DNA from: UMGS1601 sp964617585
GTDB taxonomy: Bacteria > Bacillota > Clostridia > Oscillospirales > Ruminococcaceae
Assembly: GCA_964617585.1 (NCBI GenBank)
Contig: CAZTXS010000016.1
Span: forward strand, 1-33,484
Reading direction: 5' to 3'
Length of the DNA stretch: 33,484 nucleotides
Shown here: one piece after another, positions 8,132-16,467 of the stretch
Numbering within the stretch: position 1 is the first letter of the stretch
Layout: each line of letters begins with the position of its first letter
Position numbers and translations under genes: made by a program
The notes under the pieces: model-generated
Told to the model about the DNA's origin: nothing
Database searches by the model: none
Seen by the model: only the letters and a program-made list of their open reading frames with translations

Positions 8132-9186
8132 TACTCAGCACCTCCAAGCTTTTTGATTTCATCTAAGACTTCCGTGGGCTTCGGAATAACTCCTCCGGTC
8201 TTTCCGAAGAATGAAACAGGAAGCTTACATTCCAAGGCAAGCTTAACATCGTCTATCATCTGACCCATTGACATTTCAACGCTCAGAACCTTTTTTGCCG
8301 ACCTGCAAGCCTCGTTTATCTCCTTAACAGGGAAAGGCCAAAGCGTCTTAGGTCTGAAAAGTCCTGCCTTAATGCCCTGCTCTCTCGCCACGTTAACAGC
8401 GCTCTTTGCAACCCTTGCGGTTGCTCCGAATGCGGTGACAACTATTTCTGCGTCGTCGCAAAGATAAATTTCAGCGTCAGTTTCCTCTGCTTTTATCTTT
8501 TCATATCTCTCATATCTTTTCTGTACAGATGACTGTAAAATTTCAGGCTGAAGATAAAGCGAGTTTATAATATTGTGTTTTCTCTTCATTTTTGTTCCGT
8601 CAGCCGCCCATGGCTTAGGCTTCTGTTCCGGGCTTATCTCAGGGAAAGTAACAGGCTCCATCATCTGACCGAGCAGACCGTCCGCTAAAATCATTGCCGG
8701 CATTCTGTACTCGTCAGCCTTATCAAAAGCCTTTACAACCATGTCAACCATTTCCTGAACCGAAGCCGGCGCATAAACCAAAAGCTGAAAATCTCCGTGT
8801 CCCAAAGCTTTTGTAGCCTGCCAATAATCTGCCTGAGAAGGTTGTATTCCCCCAAGTCCGGGACCTCCTCTTTCAACATTTATAATAACGCACGGCAAAT
8901 CGGAAGCCGCTATGTAAGATATTCCTTCGCTCTTTAAAGATATTCCGGGCGACGAGCTGGACGTCATACACCTTGTTCCTGTTGAAGCAGCGCCGAGCAC
9001 CATATTAATGGCTGCTATCTCACTTTCAGCCTGCAAAAAAACTCCTCCCGAAGCCTGCATTTTCTTAGCCAAATAAGCTGATATTTCCGTCTGAGGAGTT
9101 ATCGGATAACCAAAAAAGCATTTACAGCCTGCCCTCATGGCAGCTTCGGCAAGAGCCTCGTTGCCCTTCATCAAATTTCTTTCCAT
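8131..9186 (-). CDS. korA: 2-oxoacid:ferredoxin oxidoreductase, alpha subunit
   Basis: A 351-aa alpha subunit of the KorA/VorB type. FFGYPITPQTEI and the glycine/serine-rich RCMTSSSSPGISLKSEG are diagnostic, and the C-terminal transketolase-like domain carries VTAFGATARVAKSAV. It pairs with KorB to form the TPP-dependent core. I start at the ATG at 9186, which has GGAG 9 nt before it; a TTG at 9201 would add five residues and overlap that site. The order ferredoxin-alpha-beta-gamma is typical of four-subunit enzymes in anaerobic Firmicutes. Confidence 0.92.
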   Translation of the reverse strand: MERNLMKGNEALAEAAMRAGCKCFFGYPITPQTEISAYLAKKMQASGGVFLQAESEIAAINMVLGAASTGTRCMTSSSSPGISLKSEGISYIAASDLPCVIINVERGGPGLGGIQPSQADYWQATKALGHGDFQLLVYAPASVQEMVDMVVKAFDKADEYRMPAMILADGLLGQMMEPVTFPEISPEQKPKPWAADGTKMKRKHNIINSLYLQPEILQSSVQKRYERYEKIKAEETDAEIYLCDDAEIVVTAFGATARVAKSAVNVAREQGIKAGLFRPKTLWPFPVKEINEACRSAKKVLSVEMSMGQMIDDVKLALECKLPVSFFGKTGGVIPKPTEVLDEIKKLGGAE

Positions 9187-9219
9187 ATAATTCAACTCCA
9201 ATAATAATTTTTATTTTAC

Positions 9220-9426
9220 CTATCTCTCGACCGTTATACAGCAGTCGGGACACATAACAGCACAGCTTTTACAGCCTACGCAGGCATTATCGTCAATACA
9301 TACTGCCGTAAAATAACCCTTTGAATTTCTTTTGTTTTTTTGAAGCTCTACTATCTTCTTAGGACAGGCGGTTGTACAAAGACCGCAGCCCTTACATTTT
9401 TCAAAATTTACGGTTATTTTCGCCAT
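9220..9426 (-). CDS. korD: 2[4Fe-4S] ferredoxin subunit of the 2-oxoacid oxidoreductase
   Basis: A 68-aa protein with two CxxCxxCxxxCP clusters (CKGCGLCTTACPKK and CVGCKSCAVMCPDCC), the usual bacterial dicluster ferredoxin pattern. It is the electron-transferring delta subunit for the alpha, beta and gamma subunits encoded immediately downstream. AAGGAG lies about 9 nt before the ATG. It is the first gene of the kor operon, 72 bp after the MinD-like ATPase gene. Confidence 0.92.
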   Translation of the reverse strand: MAKITVNFEKCKGCGLCTTACPKKIVELQKNKRNSKGYFTAVCIDDNACVGCKSCAVMCPDCCITVER

Positions 9427-9462
9427 AACTCAATTCTCCTTCCTCTAACGGTTAGTATTTAA

Positions 9463-9477
9463 TTCGGAAAATCCGAA
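9463..9477. promoter_or_regulatory. Short palindrome upstream of the kor operon
   Basis: TTCGGA-AAA-TCCGAA is a perfect 6-bp inverted repeat about 40 bp before the ferredoxin start. A weak leftward TTGAAC lies at 9486-9481 but I see no convincing -10 box. It could be an operator or a small mRNA hairpin between the ATPase gene and kor. Confidence 0.3.
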
Positions 9478-9498
9478 AAAGTTCAAACAAGCCTGTTC

Positions 9499-10161
9499 TT
9501 ACTCCCAGACGGCTTTCACATAACGCCTTATAACCTTGATATTTACTCCTTTCGTTTCAAACTCACACGGAGATGCGGTGAAAACTATCGGTAAGTCTGC
9601 TTTATCCGCAACGGCGTCCGCATAATCAAGCGATTCCAAAACCGTCCGCTTATCCGTTTCCTCGCCTAAATTGGAATTATTTATGATTCCTGTATGTTTA
9701 AAACGAGCGGTATACTCTATTTCCCTCATAAGCTGTAACGCTTCATCAGGCGTTTTAGTCATATATCTGTACTTATTAATGACATACAGCATATCTATGT
9801 CGTCCGTTTCAAAAAGCCCGTCAAATATCGCTTTATATCTTCCCAAAGCTGTCGAGCCGCTGTCATCGCCTCCAACGTCAATAATCAGATAGCCATCCTC
9901 ATTGGAAAGTCTTTCAATGTCAAAGCTGATAGCCGGAATATCTAAATTTGTATTAGCGTAAATCGATGAGATAAGATTAATTTTTTTGCTTGAAAAAAGC
10001 TCGGAAAAATCAGCCGTTCTGAAATACGGATTAACAATATCCAAATCAACGACCGTAACCTTTTCTCCTTTATCCGCAAGTTCAAGAGCCAGATTTACGG
10101 ATATATTTGTTTTCCCGCTTCCGTAATGACCTGTAATGACAGTTACCTTTTTCAAAATCAC
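9499..10161 (-). CDS. MinD/ParA-like P-loop NTPase
   Basis: About 220 aa. The N-terminus carries a Walker A motif GHYGSGKTNISVNLA and a downstream VDLDIVNPYFRTADF, the pattern of CobQ/CobB/MinD/ParA-type ATPases. Later motifs (LIIDVGGDDSGSTALG) fit Walker B-like and switch regions. The physiological partner is unknown; genes of this type are often found beside 2-oxoacid oxidoreductase operons, as here, which is context rather than proof. I prefer the GTG at 10161, with GGAGG 5 nt upstream. The ATG at 10185 is only 6 bp past the -10 box and could barely be within the transcript. Confidence 0.7.
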   Translation of the reverse strand: MILKKVTVITGHYGSGKTNISVNLALELADKGEKVTVVDLDIVNPYFRTADFSELFSSKKINLISSIYANTNLDIPAISFDIERLSNEDGYLIIDVGGDDSGSTALGRYKAIFDGLFETDDIDMLYVINKYRYMTKTPDEALQLMREIEYTARFKHTGIINNSNLGEETDKRTVLESLDYADAVADKADLPIVFTASPCEFETKGVNIKVIRRYVKAVWE

Positions 10162-10190
10162 CCGTACCTCCGTGAAATTAAGCATTAAGC

Positions 10191-10219
10191 ATTATAGCAC
10201 ATTTTCATAAACATTTCAA
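10191..10219 (-). promoter_or_regulatory. Sigma-A-like promoter for the MinD-like ATPase gene
   Basis: TTGAAA (10219-10214), 17 bp, TATAAT (10196-10191). This separates the ATPase and kor genes from the ftsH block. The short distance to the gene supports the GTG start at 10161. Confidence 0.75.
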
Positions 10220-10302
10220 TATTTATTTTAGGTCAGGGGCAGCTCTCCGTGTTAAACAACAGCTTAGAAAACAGTCCTTAGGTTTGATATTATAATAGTT
10301 TG

Positions 10303-10332
10303 CAAAAAACAGGAAAGCAGACGCTTCCCTGT
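10303..10332 (-). terminator. Terminator after ftsH
   Basis: In leftward RNA, ACAGGGAAGC (10332-10323) pairs with GCTTTCCTGT (10318-10309), with one G-U pair, and a run of six T follows. It ends 11 bp after the ftsH stop and closes the housekeeping block. Confidence 0.9.
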
Positions 10333-10342
10333 CGTTTGAACA

Positions 10343-12262
10343 TTATAAGTCTTTTTTGTCAATATCCTCTGAATTTTTTTCTTCGGTATCAGTCTGTTCT
10401 TCAAAATCAGCCTCAGTCAGCTTTCCGGTCATAAGAGATTCAAACTCGTCGCCGTCAATCTTCTCCTGCTTCATAAGATATTTAGCTACTAAATGAAGCT
10501 GATCAATATGATCGCTCAGAATTTTTTCAGCCTCTATAAAACAGCTTTCAATTATGTTCTTCATTTCACTGTCTATCTGATAAGCTATTTCCTCGCTGTA
10601 GCGGTTTCTGTTTGTATAATCACGTCCCAAGAATACCTCATGCTCATCGCTTCCGTAAACAACAGGACCTAACTTTTCACTGAAGCCGTATCTTGTAACC
10701 ATATCTCTTGCGGTAGAGGTTGCACGCTCCAAATCATTTGAAGCGCCTGTTGAAATATCGTCGAGAATAATCTTTTCAGCCACACGCCCTCCCAGCAGAA
10801 CGATAATATTTTGGTACATTTCCTTTTTAGAAACATACGCCTTATCCTTTTCAGGAAGCGAAAGCGTATATCCGCCTGCTCCTCCTCTGGGAATAATCGA
10901 AACCTGATGAACCTTATCCTGTCTGTCGCAGTAATAGGTACAAATTGCATGACCGCCCTCATGATACGCCGTAAGACGTTTTTCCGCATCGGTCACGACC
11001 TTTGAACGCTTTTCAGGTCCTGCAATCACCTTAATCGAAGCTTCCTCCAGGTCCTCACGAGTGATTGCTTTTCTGTTCTTTCTTGCAGCGAGAAGGCTCG
11101 CTTCGTTTATAAGGTTCTCAAGGTCAGCACCTGTGAATCCGACCGTAGTCTTGGCAATAGTCTTTAAATCAACATCCGGAGCTAACGGTTTGTTTCTTGA
11201 ATGAACCTTTAATATTTCCTCTCTGCCTTTTACGTCAGGATATGAAACTAAAATCTGTCTGTCGAATCTTCCAGGTCTTAAAAGCGCAGGATCAAGAATG
11301 TCACGGCGGTTTGTAGCCGCCATAACTATGATTCCCTCGTTGCCTGTGAAACCGTCCATCTCAACAAGAAGCTGATTAAGCGTCTGTTCACGCTCATCGT
11401 GACCTCCGCCTAAGCCTGCGCCCCTCTGACGTCCTACGGCGTCAATCTCATCAATGAAAATGATAGCGGGAGCGTTCTTTTTGGCTTCGTTGAACAAATC
11501 CCTCACACGGGAAGCGCCCACGCCGACAAACATCTCAACAAAGTCGGAACCTGAAATCGAGAAAAACGGAACTCCCGCTTCGCCCGCAACCGCTCTGGCA
11601 AGCAAGGTTTTACCTGTTCCCGGAGGTCCCAAAAGCAGAACGCCCTTAGGCACTCTGGCGCCTATTTCGTTATATTTCTTTGAATCTTTTAAGAAGTCGA
11701 CTATTTCAGCTAACTCTTCTTTTTCCTCGTCTGCGCCTGCAACATCGTCAAAAGTAGCTTTCTTGCCCGTAACCATATGCTGTTTCGCATTTGATTTTCC
11801 GAAGTTTCCTATTTTTCCGCCGCCGCCTGCTGTTTTCATCATAAGATAGACGAACACGCCCATTGCTCCAAGCAGAAGCAGAGTAGGAATAAGATTCAGC
11901 CAGAAGCTGTTATCCTTTACCTCTTTCATATTCATTACAAGAGGTTCATCGGGATGCTTTTCGTTATATTCCTTCTGATAATCATATTGATCGTTAAAAA
12001 GCCTGTTATAAAAAGCCGAAACACTGGGTACGGTATATGTTTGTTCTTCATTTGAATCTTCAAGCTTATATATAAGCTCTCCTGTTCCCAGGTCAAGAGT
12101 AAACTCTGACACTTTAAGGTCGTCGAAATACCCCGTTACGGTCGAATAATCGACCTTATCAGTGTTTGTCTTTACGCTGTTAAGCATATAAACAAGCCCG
12201 ATTATTATCGCTAATGAAACCAAAATATAAATAATAATACTTTTGTTTTTATTTTGTTTCAA
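10343..12262 (-). CDS. ftsH: ATP-dependent zinc metalloprotease FtsH
   Basis: A 639-aa membrane protease of normal family length. Two membrane segments (about 8-28 and 121-142) flank an extracytoplasmic domain. The AAA domain has Walker A GPPGTGKT (212-219), Walker B IIFIDEIDA (266-274) and an Arg-finger region (PALLRPGRFDR). The zinc site is HEGGH (433-437). It degrades misassembled membrane proteins and regulatory proteins at the inner membrane. The start is a TTG with GGAG 8 nt upstream. The order tilS-hpt-ftsH is the conserved Firmicutes arrangement. The C-terminus is acidic and Glu/Asp-rich. Confidence 0.97.
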   Translation of the reverse strand: MKQNKNKSIIIYILVSLAIIIGLVYMLNSVKTNTDKVDYSTVTGYFDDLKVSEFTLDLGTGELIYKLEDSNEEQTYTVPSVSAFYNRLFNDQYDYQKEYNEKHPDEPLVMNMKEVKDNSFWLNLIPTLLLLGAMGVFVYLMMKTAGGGGKIGNFGKSNAKQHMVTGKKATFDDVAGADEEKEELAEIVDFLKDSKKYNEIGARVPKGVLLLGPPGTGKTLLARAVAGEAGVPFFSISGSDFVEMFVGVGASRVRDLFNEAKKNAPAIIFIDEIDAVGRQRGAGLGGGHDEREQTLNQLLVEMDGFTGNEGIIVMAATNRRDILDPALLRPGRFDRQILVSYPDVKGREEILKVHSRNKPLAPDVDLKTIAKTTVGFTGADLENLINEASLLAARKNRKAITREDLEEASIKVIAGPEKRSKVVTDAEKRLTAYHEGGHAICTYYCDRQDKVHQVSIIPRGGAGGYTLSLPEKDKAYVSKKEMYQNIIVLLGGRVAEKIILDDISTGASNDLERATSTARDMVTRYGFSEKLGPVVYGSDEHEVFLGRDYTNRNRYSEEIAYQIDSEMKNIIESCFIEAEKILSDHIDQLHLVAKYLMKQEKIDGDEFESLMTGKLTEADFEEQTDTEEKNSEDIDKKDL

Positions 12263-12313
12263 CTTGTCAACTCCATTCTGTTTTATTTTGTTTCTTTTAA
12301 AGAAAAATATTTA

Positions 12314-12853
12314 TCACTCTTTATATTCAGCTAAAAAAGGAAGCTCCCGATACTTTTCATCATAATCAAGACCATAACCCACAACGAATTTATCAGGAAT
12401 CTTAAAGCAGCGGTAATCTGCTTTGAAATCTGCCTTTCGTCTTTCTTCTTTATCCAAAAAGACAGCGGTTTTAACGCTTTTTACTTTAAATTTTTTAATA
12501 ATCTTTTGTTTTATCTTTAAAAGCGTAAGACCGGTATCTGCAATATCCTCAACAATTAAAACGTCTTTGCCCCTAAGAGATACATCGGACAAACCGCTTA
12601 TTTTAACCTTGCCTGAGCTTTTGGTTCTGACATAACTGCTCGCCCTTATAAAATTAACGGAAGCCGGTATATCAATAGATCTCAAGAGATCGGACATAAA
12701 CACAAACGCTCCCTTTAGCACGCAGATAACCTCAAGCCCTGAGCAGTCTTTATAATCTCGGCTTATCTCTTTTCCCAGCTCATTCACTCTTTTTTTAATC
12801 TGGCCCTCGTCAAAGAGAACCTTTAACCCGTTTCGCTCTTTATAATTTTCCAT
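12314..12853 (-). CDS. hpt: Hypoxanthine phosphoribosyltransferase
   Basis: About 179 aa. The PRPP-binding motif VLIVEDIADTGLTL is intact, together with the N-terminal VICVLKGAFVFMSDLLR and the C-terminal VGYGLDYDEKYRELPFLA typical of bacterial Hpt. It converts hypoxanthine or guanine plus PRPP to IMP or GMP. It sits between tilS and ftsH, as in Bacillus and many Clostridia, 51 bp before ftsH. Family alignment favours the ATG at 12853; a TTG at 12865 has AGGA close upstream and would add four residues. Confidence 0.93.
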   Translation of the reverse strand: MENYKERNGLKVLFDEGQIKKRVNELGKEISRDYKDCSGLEVICVLKGAFVFMSDLLRSIDIPASVNFIRASSYVRTKSSGKVKISGLSDVSLRGKDVLIVEDIADTGLTLLKIKQKIIKKFKVKSVKTAVFLDKEERRKADFKADYRCFKIPDKFVVGYGLDYDEKYRELPFLAEYKE

Positions 12854-12946
12854 TTTACTGTCCAACCAATCCTAAAGGTCTTTTAGTCAAAACACTTACA
12901 GCAAATTCATGTGCTTTTGAAACTTTAACACTCAAATGTGATAGTT

Positions 12947-14296
12947 TTATGATATTTCTATCTTTAAAAATCTTTTTGTGTTTTCATTTGGACATACTCT
13001 CTCGTCGCATCCGAAACCTTCGATAAATAAAACTCCCTCATCGTCGCATAAAAGCATAAGCTTTTCTCGCTCGTCTAAAGGAACGCTCTCGTTAAAAAGC
13101 TTTTTTACCGTTTTTGTAAGCCCTCTTCCCGGAAGCCTTATTTTATCTCCGCCTCTGCGGTTCCGCAAGAAAATCCTGCCTTTAATTTTATCATAATCAA
13201 TATATTTCTTTGTAAACATATTATTAAAATTAACGCCGATTTTTTCGACGTTTATCAATCTTATTTCAATTTTTTTATCATAGAAAACAGCTTTCTCAAC
13301 GCCTGACTGCACATTCTCAAAATCAAGCTCTCTTGAAAATTCTCTTATCTCAGAACTCTTTGTACCTTTGCTGAAATAAAGCTTTTCCGATTCCGCAGCG
13401 GCATATAAATCTCTCTTTAAATTAATTTTCCTGCCCTCTTCACAGGCAGATTTCAAATATTCGAGCTTCGCCGCAGACACCTGAACGTTATACTTTTTTA
13501 AAAGAAGCATAAACGCTCTGTTTTTTACAGCGTCATGAGCGGATAAAATCAAATTCAAATCATACTCTCCCTCACATATTTTTGACCTTTCAAGAAGTGA
13601 GGAAGCCTGATAATTCAAATAGCTTTCATCTTCTTTTAACGACTGAAAAGTCTTATTTATGTTTTTATAAAAGCTGCCGTTTTGTTCATTTGTTATTTTT
13701 TCAATTTCAGGTATAACTCTGTGCCTGATTTTATTTCTTGTGTATTCATCACTGTTGTTTGTCGAATCGGTGACATAACCGATACCGCGATTATTCAAAA
13801 AATTTTCCACTTCTTCTCTTGTACATTCAATAAGCGGACGCACTATATTATCCCTTTTACACGGAATTCCGCACAAGCCCTTTAGCGCCGTGCCTCTCGT
13901 CAGATTAATAAGCATGGTTTCAACGCTGTCCGATAAGGTGTGAGCCGTGCATATTTTATCGGCTTCAGCTTCAAAAAAAGCTTTATACCTTAGCTCTCTC
14001 GCTCCTTCTTCCGTTCCGATTTTATTTTCCAGGCAATATTTTTTCACATCAATGCTCTTAATTATCAAAGGAACGCCCAGACTTTTGCAAAGCTCTTCAC
14101 AGAACCTTTCATCTCTCAGGCTTTCATCGCCTCGGAGGTTATGATTTATATGCATAGCCGTAACTTTATATTCCAGCTCTTTTAAACATATAAGAAGCGA
14201 AATACTGTCAGCTCCTCCTGACAAACCGACAAGAACATTATCGCTTGAATCAAGCATATTAAATTTTGAAATAGTTTCCTTTACCTTTTCAATCAT
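12947..14296 (-). CDS. tilS: tRNA(Ile)-lysidine synthase
   Basis: About 449 aa. The PP-loop ATPase motif VLVGLSGGADSISLL is near the start, followed by TAMHINHNLRGDES and CTAHTLSDSVETMLINLTRG, all characteristic of TilS. The C-terminal lysidine-synthase domain ends near KIRLPGRGLTKTVKKLFNE. It modifies C34 of the AUA-reading tRNA(Ile) to lysidine, changing decoding from AUG to AUA. The open frame extends upstream to 14401, but those codons run through the dnaB terminator hairpin and cannot be native. I place the start at the ATG at 14296 (MIEKVKETI), which matches the usual TilS N-terminus; the ATG at 14332 is an alternative. The ribosome binding site is weak in both cases. Confidence 0.9.
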   Translation of the reverse strand: MIEKVKETISKFNMLDSSDNVLVGLSGGADSISLLICLKELEYKVTAMHINHNLRGDESLRDERFCEELCKSLGVPLIIKSIDVKKYCLENKIGTEEGARELRYKAFFEAEADKICTAHTLSDSVETMLINLTRGTALKGLCGIPCKRDNIVRPLIECTREEVENFLNNRGIGYVTDSTNNSDEYTRNKIRHRVIPEIEKITNEQNGSFYKNINKTFQSLKEDESYLNYQASSLLERSKICEGEYDLNLILSAHDAVKNRAFMLLLKKYNVQVSAAKLEYLKSACEEGRKINLKRDLYAAAESEKLYFSKGTKSSEIREFSRELDFENVQSGVEKAVFYDKKIEIRLINVEKIGVNFNNMFTKKYIDYDKIKGRIFLRNRRGGDKIRLPGRGLTKTVKKLFNESVPLDEREKLMLLCDDEGVLFIEGFGCDERVCPNENTKRFLKIEIS

Positions 14297-14349
14297 TTCA
14301 GCACCGCTTTCAAAATCAGCTTTTGACTCCATCCAACTATTATCAGTAC

Positions 14350-14390
14350 AAAAAAGCCGGAAGCATAAAATCAATCGTCCTGCCTCCGGC
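14350..14390 (-). terminator. Terminator after dnaB
   Basis: In leftward RNA, GCCGGAGGC (14390-14382) pairs with GCTTCCGGC (14364-14356), followed by a run of six T. It lies 17 bp after the dnaB stop, inside the spurious upstream extension of the tilS reading frame. tilS-hpt-ftsH therefore depends on readthrough or on a promoter after this point. Confidence 0.85.
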
Positions 14391-14406
14391 TTAAATATCA
14401 TTGCCG

Positions 14407-15756
14407 CTAGTTTTCATGCACTACATCTATACTTCTGAATAATGTGTATTCTCCGAGCCATGCAAGCTTTACAGTTCCCGTTTCACCGTGACGGTTCTTG
14501 GCGATTATACACTCCGAATCTCCCTGACTGGGATTTTCCTTGTCGTAATAGCCCTCCCGATAGAGAAACATTACAATGTCGGCGTCCTGCTCTATTGAAC
14601 CGGACTCACGCAAATCAGCCAGCAAAGGTCTGTGATCGACTCTGTTTTCAGGTCCGCGGGCAAGCTGTGAAAGACATATCACAGGAACGTCAAGCTCTTT
14701 CGACATAAGCTTTAACTGCCTTGTTATTTCAGAAACCTCGGTAACACGGTTAGAGTGTCTGTTGGGGCTTTCCATAAGCTGAAGATAATCTACCACTACA
14801 AGTCCCAGATTTCTCATACGCCTTAGCTTAGCTTTCATCTGAGGAACCGTTATTCCCGACGTATCGTCAATATATATAGGAAGTTCCGATAACGCTCTGG
14901 CGCCCTCGGCAAGCTTTGTCCAATCATCAACCTCGAGCATACCGCTTCTGAGCGAGTTATTGTTCACAAGAGATTCGGAGGACAGCATACGGCTTACAAG
15001 CTGTTCTTTTCCCATTTCAAGTGAAAAAATTGCAACGTCCTTGTCGGAGGTACGGCACATATTCCTGGCAATATTCAAAGCAAACGAAGATTTACCCATA
15101 CCCGGACGGGCTGCAATTATGATAAGATCTGAGTTATTAAGTCCTGTCGTATATCTGTCAAGAAGCGAAAAACCCGTTTTAGCTCCTAAAAACTTATCCT
15201 TGTCCGCTCCTGAAATTTTCTGAAGCCTGTCATAAGACTCAATTATGATTTCATCAATTTTTGTAAGACCGTTTGCCGCCTTGCCTTTTCTGATGTCGTA
15301 TATTCTTTGTTCGGCAATGTCAAGAAGATTCTCAGCGTCAACAGTACTTCCGGCCTTGTCAATTATATCAGAAGCAGTTTCAATAAGCGATCTTAGATAG
15401 AACTTGTCCTCAATTATCTTACAATAGCTTGATATATTTGAAATGGACGGAACATTTTCCATCATTCCTTTAAGATAAGTCTTAGCCATTACGGCAGTTT
15501 CAAAAACCCCTATCTCATAAGCTTCGTTGCCTACCGTTACAATATCCACAGTTTCATTGTTGGTAAACATTCTTAGCATTATACTGAATAGCTGTTTATG
15601 CTTATCGTTATAAAAACATTCCGGCTTCAGAGCTTCTATAACTGTAGGAAGCGTTTTCTGAGAGTCTATTAAAACTCCGCCTAAAACGGTCTGTTCAGCC
15701 TCAAGACTGTACGGAAGCTCTCTTCCGGAAAAACCCGACTGATTATCAAAATCCAT
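14407..15756 (-). CDS. dnaB: Replicative DNA helicase DnaB (DnaC in Bacillus naming)
   Basis: About 449 aa. The N-terminal DnaB domain begins LPYSLEAEQTVLGGVLID, and the RecA-like C-terminal domain has Walker A AARPGMGKSS, VVVDYLQLM and SRELDVPVICLSQLARG-type motifs. It is the hexameric helicase that unwinds DNA at the replication fork. The ATG at 15756 has a GGTGA site; a GTG at 15768 would add four residues. rplI lies 78 bp upstream, matching the conserved gdpP-rplI-dnaB order. Confidence 0.96.
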   Translation of the reverse strand: MDFDNQSGFSGRELPYSLEAEQTVLGGVLIDSQKTLPTVIEALKPECFYNDKHKQLFSIMLRMFTNNETVDIVTVGNEAYEIGVFETAVMAKTYLKGMMENVPSISNISSYCKIIEDKFYLRSLIETASDIIDKAGSTVDAENLLDIAEQRIYDIRKGKAANGLTKIDEIIIESYDRLQKISGADKDKFLGAKTGFSLLDRYTTGLNNSDLIIIAARPGMGKSSFALNIARNMCRTSDKDVAIFSLEMGKEQLVSRMLSSESLVNNNSLRSGMLEVDDWTKLAEGARALSELPIYIDDTSGITVPQMKAKLRRMRNLGLVVVDYLQLMESPNRHSNRVTEVSEITRQLKLMSKELDVPVICLSQLARGPENRVDHRPLLADLRESGSIEQDADIVMFLYREGYYDKENPSQGDSECIIAKNRHGETGTVKLAWLGEYTLFRSIDVVHEN

Positions 15757-15834
15757 TAAAATCACCACATCCTTGATTTAAAGGCTATCCTTCCGGCATG
15801 AAAATATATTCTCCGGCGTAACCCGGAACAGAAT

Positions 15835-16281
15835 TTACTCGTTCTCTACACACACTTTAACAGAAAAGGAAATACCCTGCGAAAGCTTGATATTTACTGT
15901 GTAATCTCCGTAGCTTTTAATATCGCCGTTTAAGCTTATCTTCTTCTTATCAATAACGATACCGTACAATTCCCTGATTTTATCGCTTATTGTCGACGCA
16001 GTTACAGCCCCAAACAATCTTCCGCCCTGTCCTGCTTTAGCTTTTATAAGTATCTTTTTGCCTTTAAGCTTTTCAGCAATAGCTTTATTGTCGGCCTTTT
16101 CTACATCAAGCTTGTGCTGCTTCGCTTCCTGCTTACCTTTAAGCTCGTTTAAATTCTTTGCATTGGCTTCACAGGCAAGTCCCTTTGCCAAAAGAAAGTT
16201 CCTGGCGTAACCGTCCGCAACGTTTAAAACATCTCCCGCCTTACCCGAGCCTTTTACATCTTTCAATAAAATAACCTTCAT
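15835..16281 (-). CDS. rplI: 50S ribosomal protein L9
   Basis: A 148-aa protein starting MKVILLKDVKGSGKAGDVLNVADGYARNFLL, written here in parts: MKVILLKDVKGSGKAGD and VADGYARNFLL. That N-terminal domain is nearly invariant in L9. A long Lys/Glu-rich helix (about 40-80) joins it to the C-terminal rRNA-binding domain. I use the family-standard ATG at 16281; a GTG at 16290 has a better-spaced GGAAGAG site and would add three residues. In most Firmicutes rplI follows gdpP closely. Here repeat copy D lies between them. Confidence 0.96.
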   Translation of the reverse strand: MKVILLKDVKGSGKAGDVLNVADGYARNFLLAKGLACEANAKNLNELKGKQEAKQHKLDVEKADNKAIAEKLKGKKILIKAKAGQGGRLFGAVTASTISDKIRELYGIVIDKKKISLNGDIKSYGDYTVNIKLSQGISFSVKVCVENE

Positions 16282-16322
16282 ATGCTTCACATATCTCTTC
16301 CGAGAATGTACTCCTTTCTCAA

Positions 16323-16465
16323 TTCAATAAGGGCTTGCCCGTCATTCAACGTGGCAAGTGTCGGCATTGCCGACCGACCGTTCAGTTGGGGATTGTATCC
16401 CGCTACTGAACGGGTAATGGAACCCGCCGCCTATAGAGGCGGGGAACATCTTGCCTTAGTTATAT
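16323..16465 (+). repeat. Interspersed hairpin repeat, copy D (full length)
   Basis: About 143 bp and the clearest reference copy. It has left end TTCAATAAGGGCTTGCCC, GTCGGCATTGCCGACC, the CCGTTCAGT/ACTGAACGG stem, GGGGATTGTATCCC, the CCGCC-TATAGA-GGCGG hairpin, and right end CTTGCCTTAGTTATAT. It sits inside the gdpP-rplI operon, with the right end two to three bases from the gdpP stop codon. Confidence 0.92.
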
Positions 16466-16467
16466 TT

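Noticed and set aside
7538..8263. 241-codon rightward ORF opposite korB
   Set aside because: It is a shadow of the conserved TPP-binding subunit gene; the translation is compositionally odd and rich in Ser and Cys.
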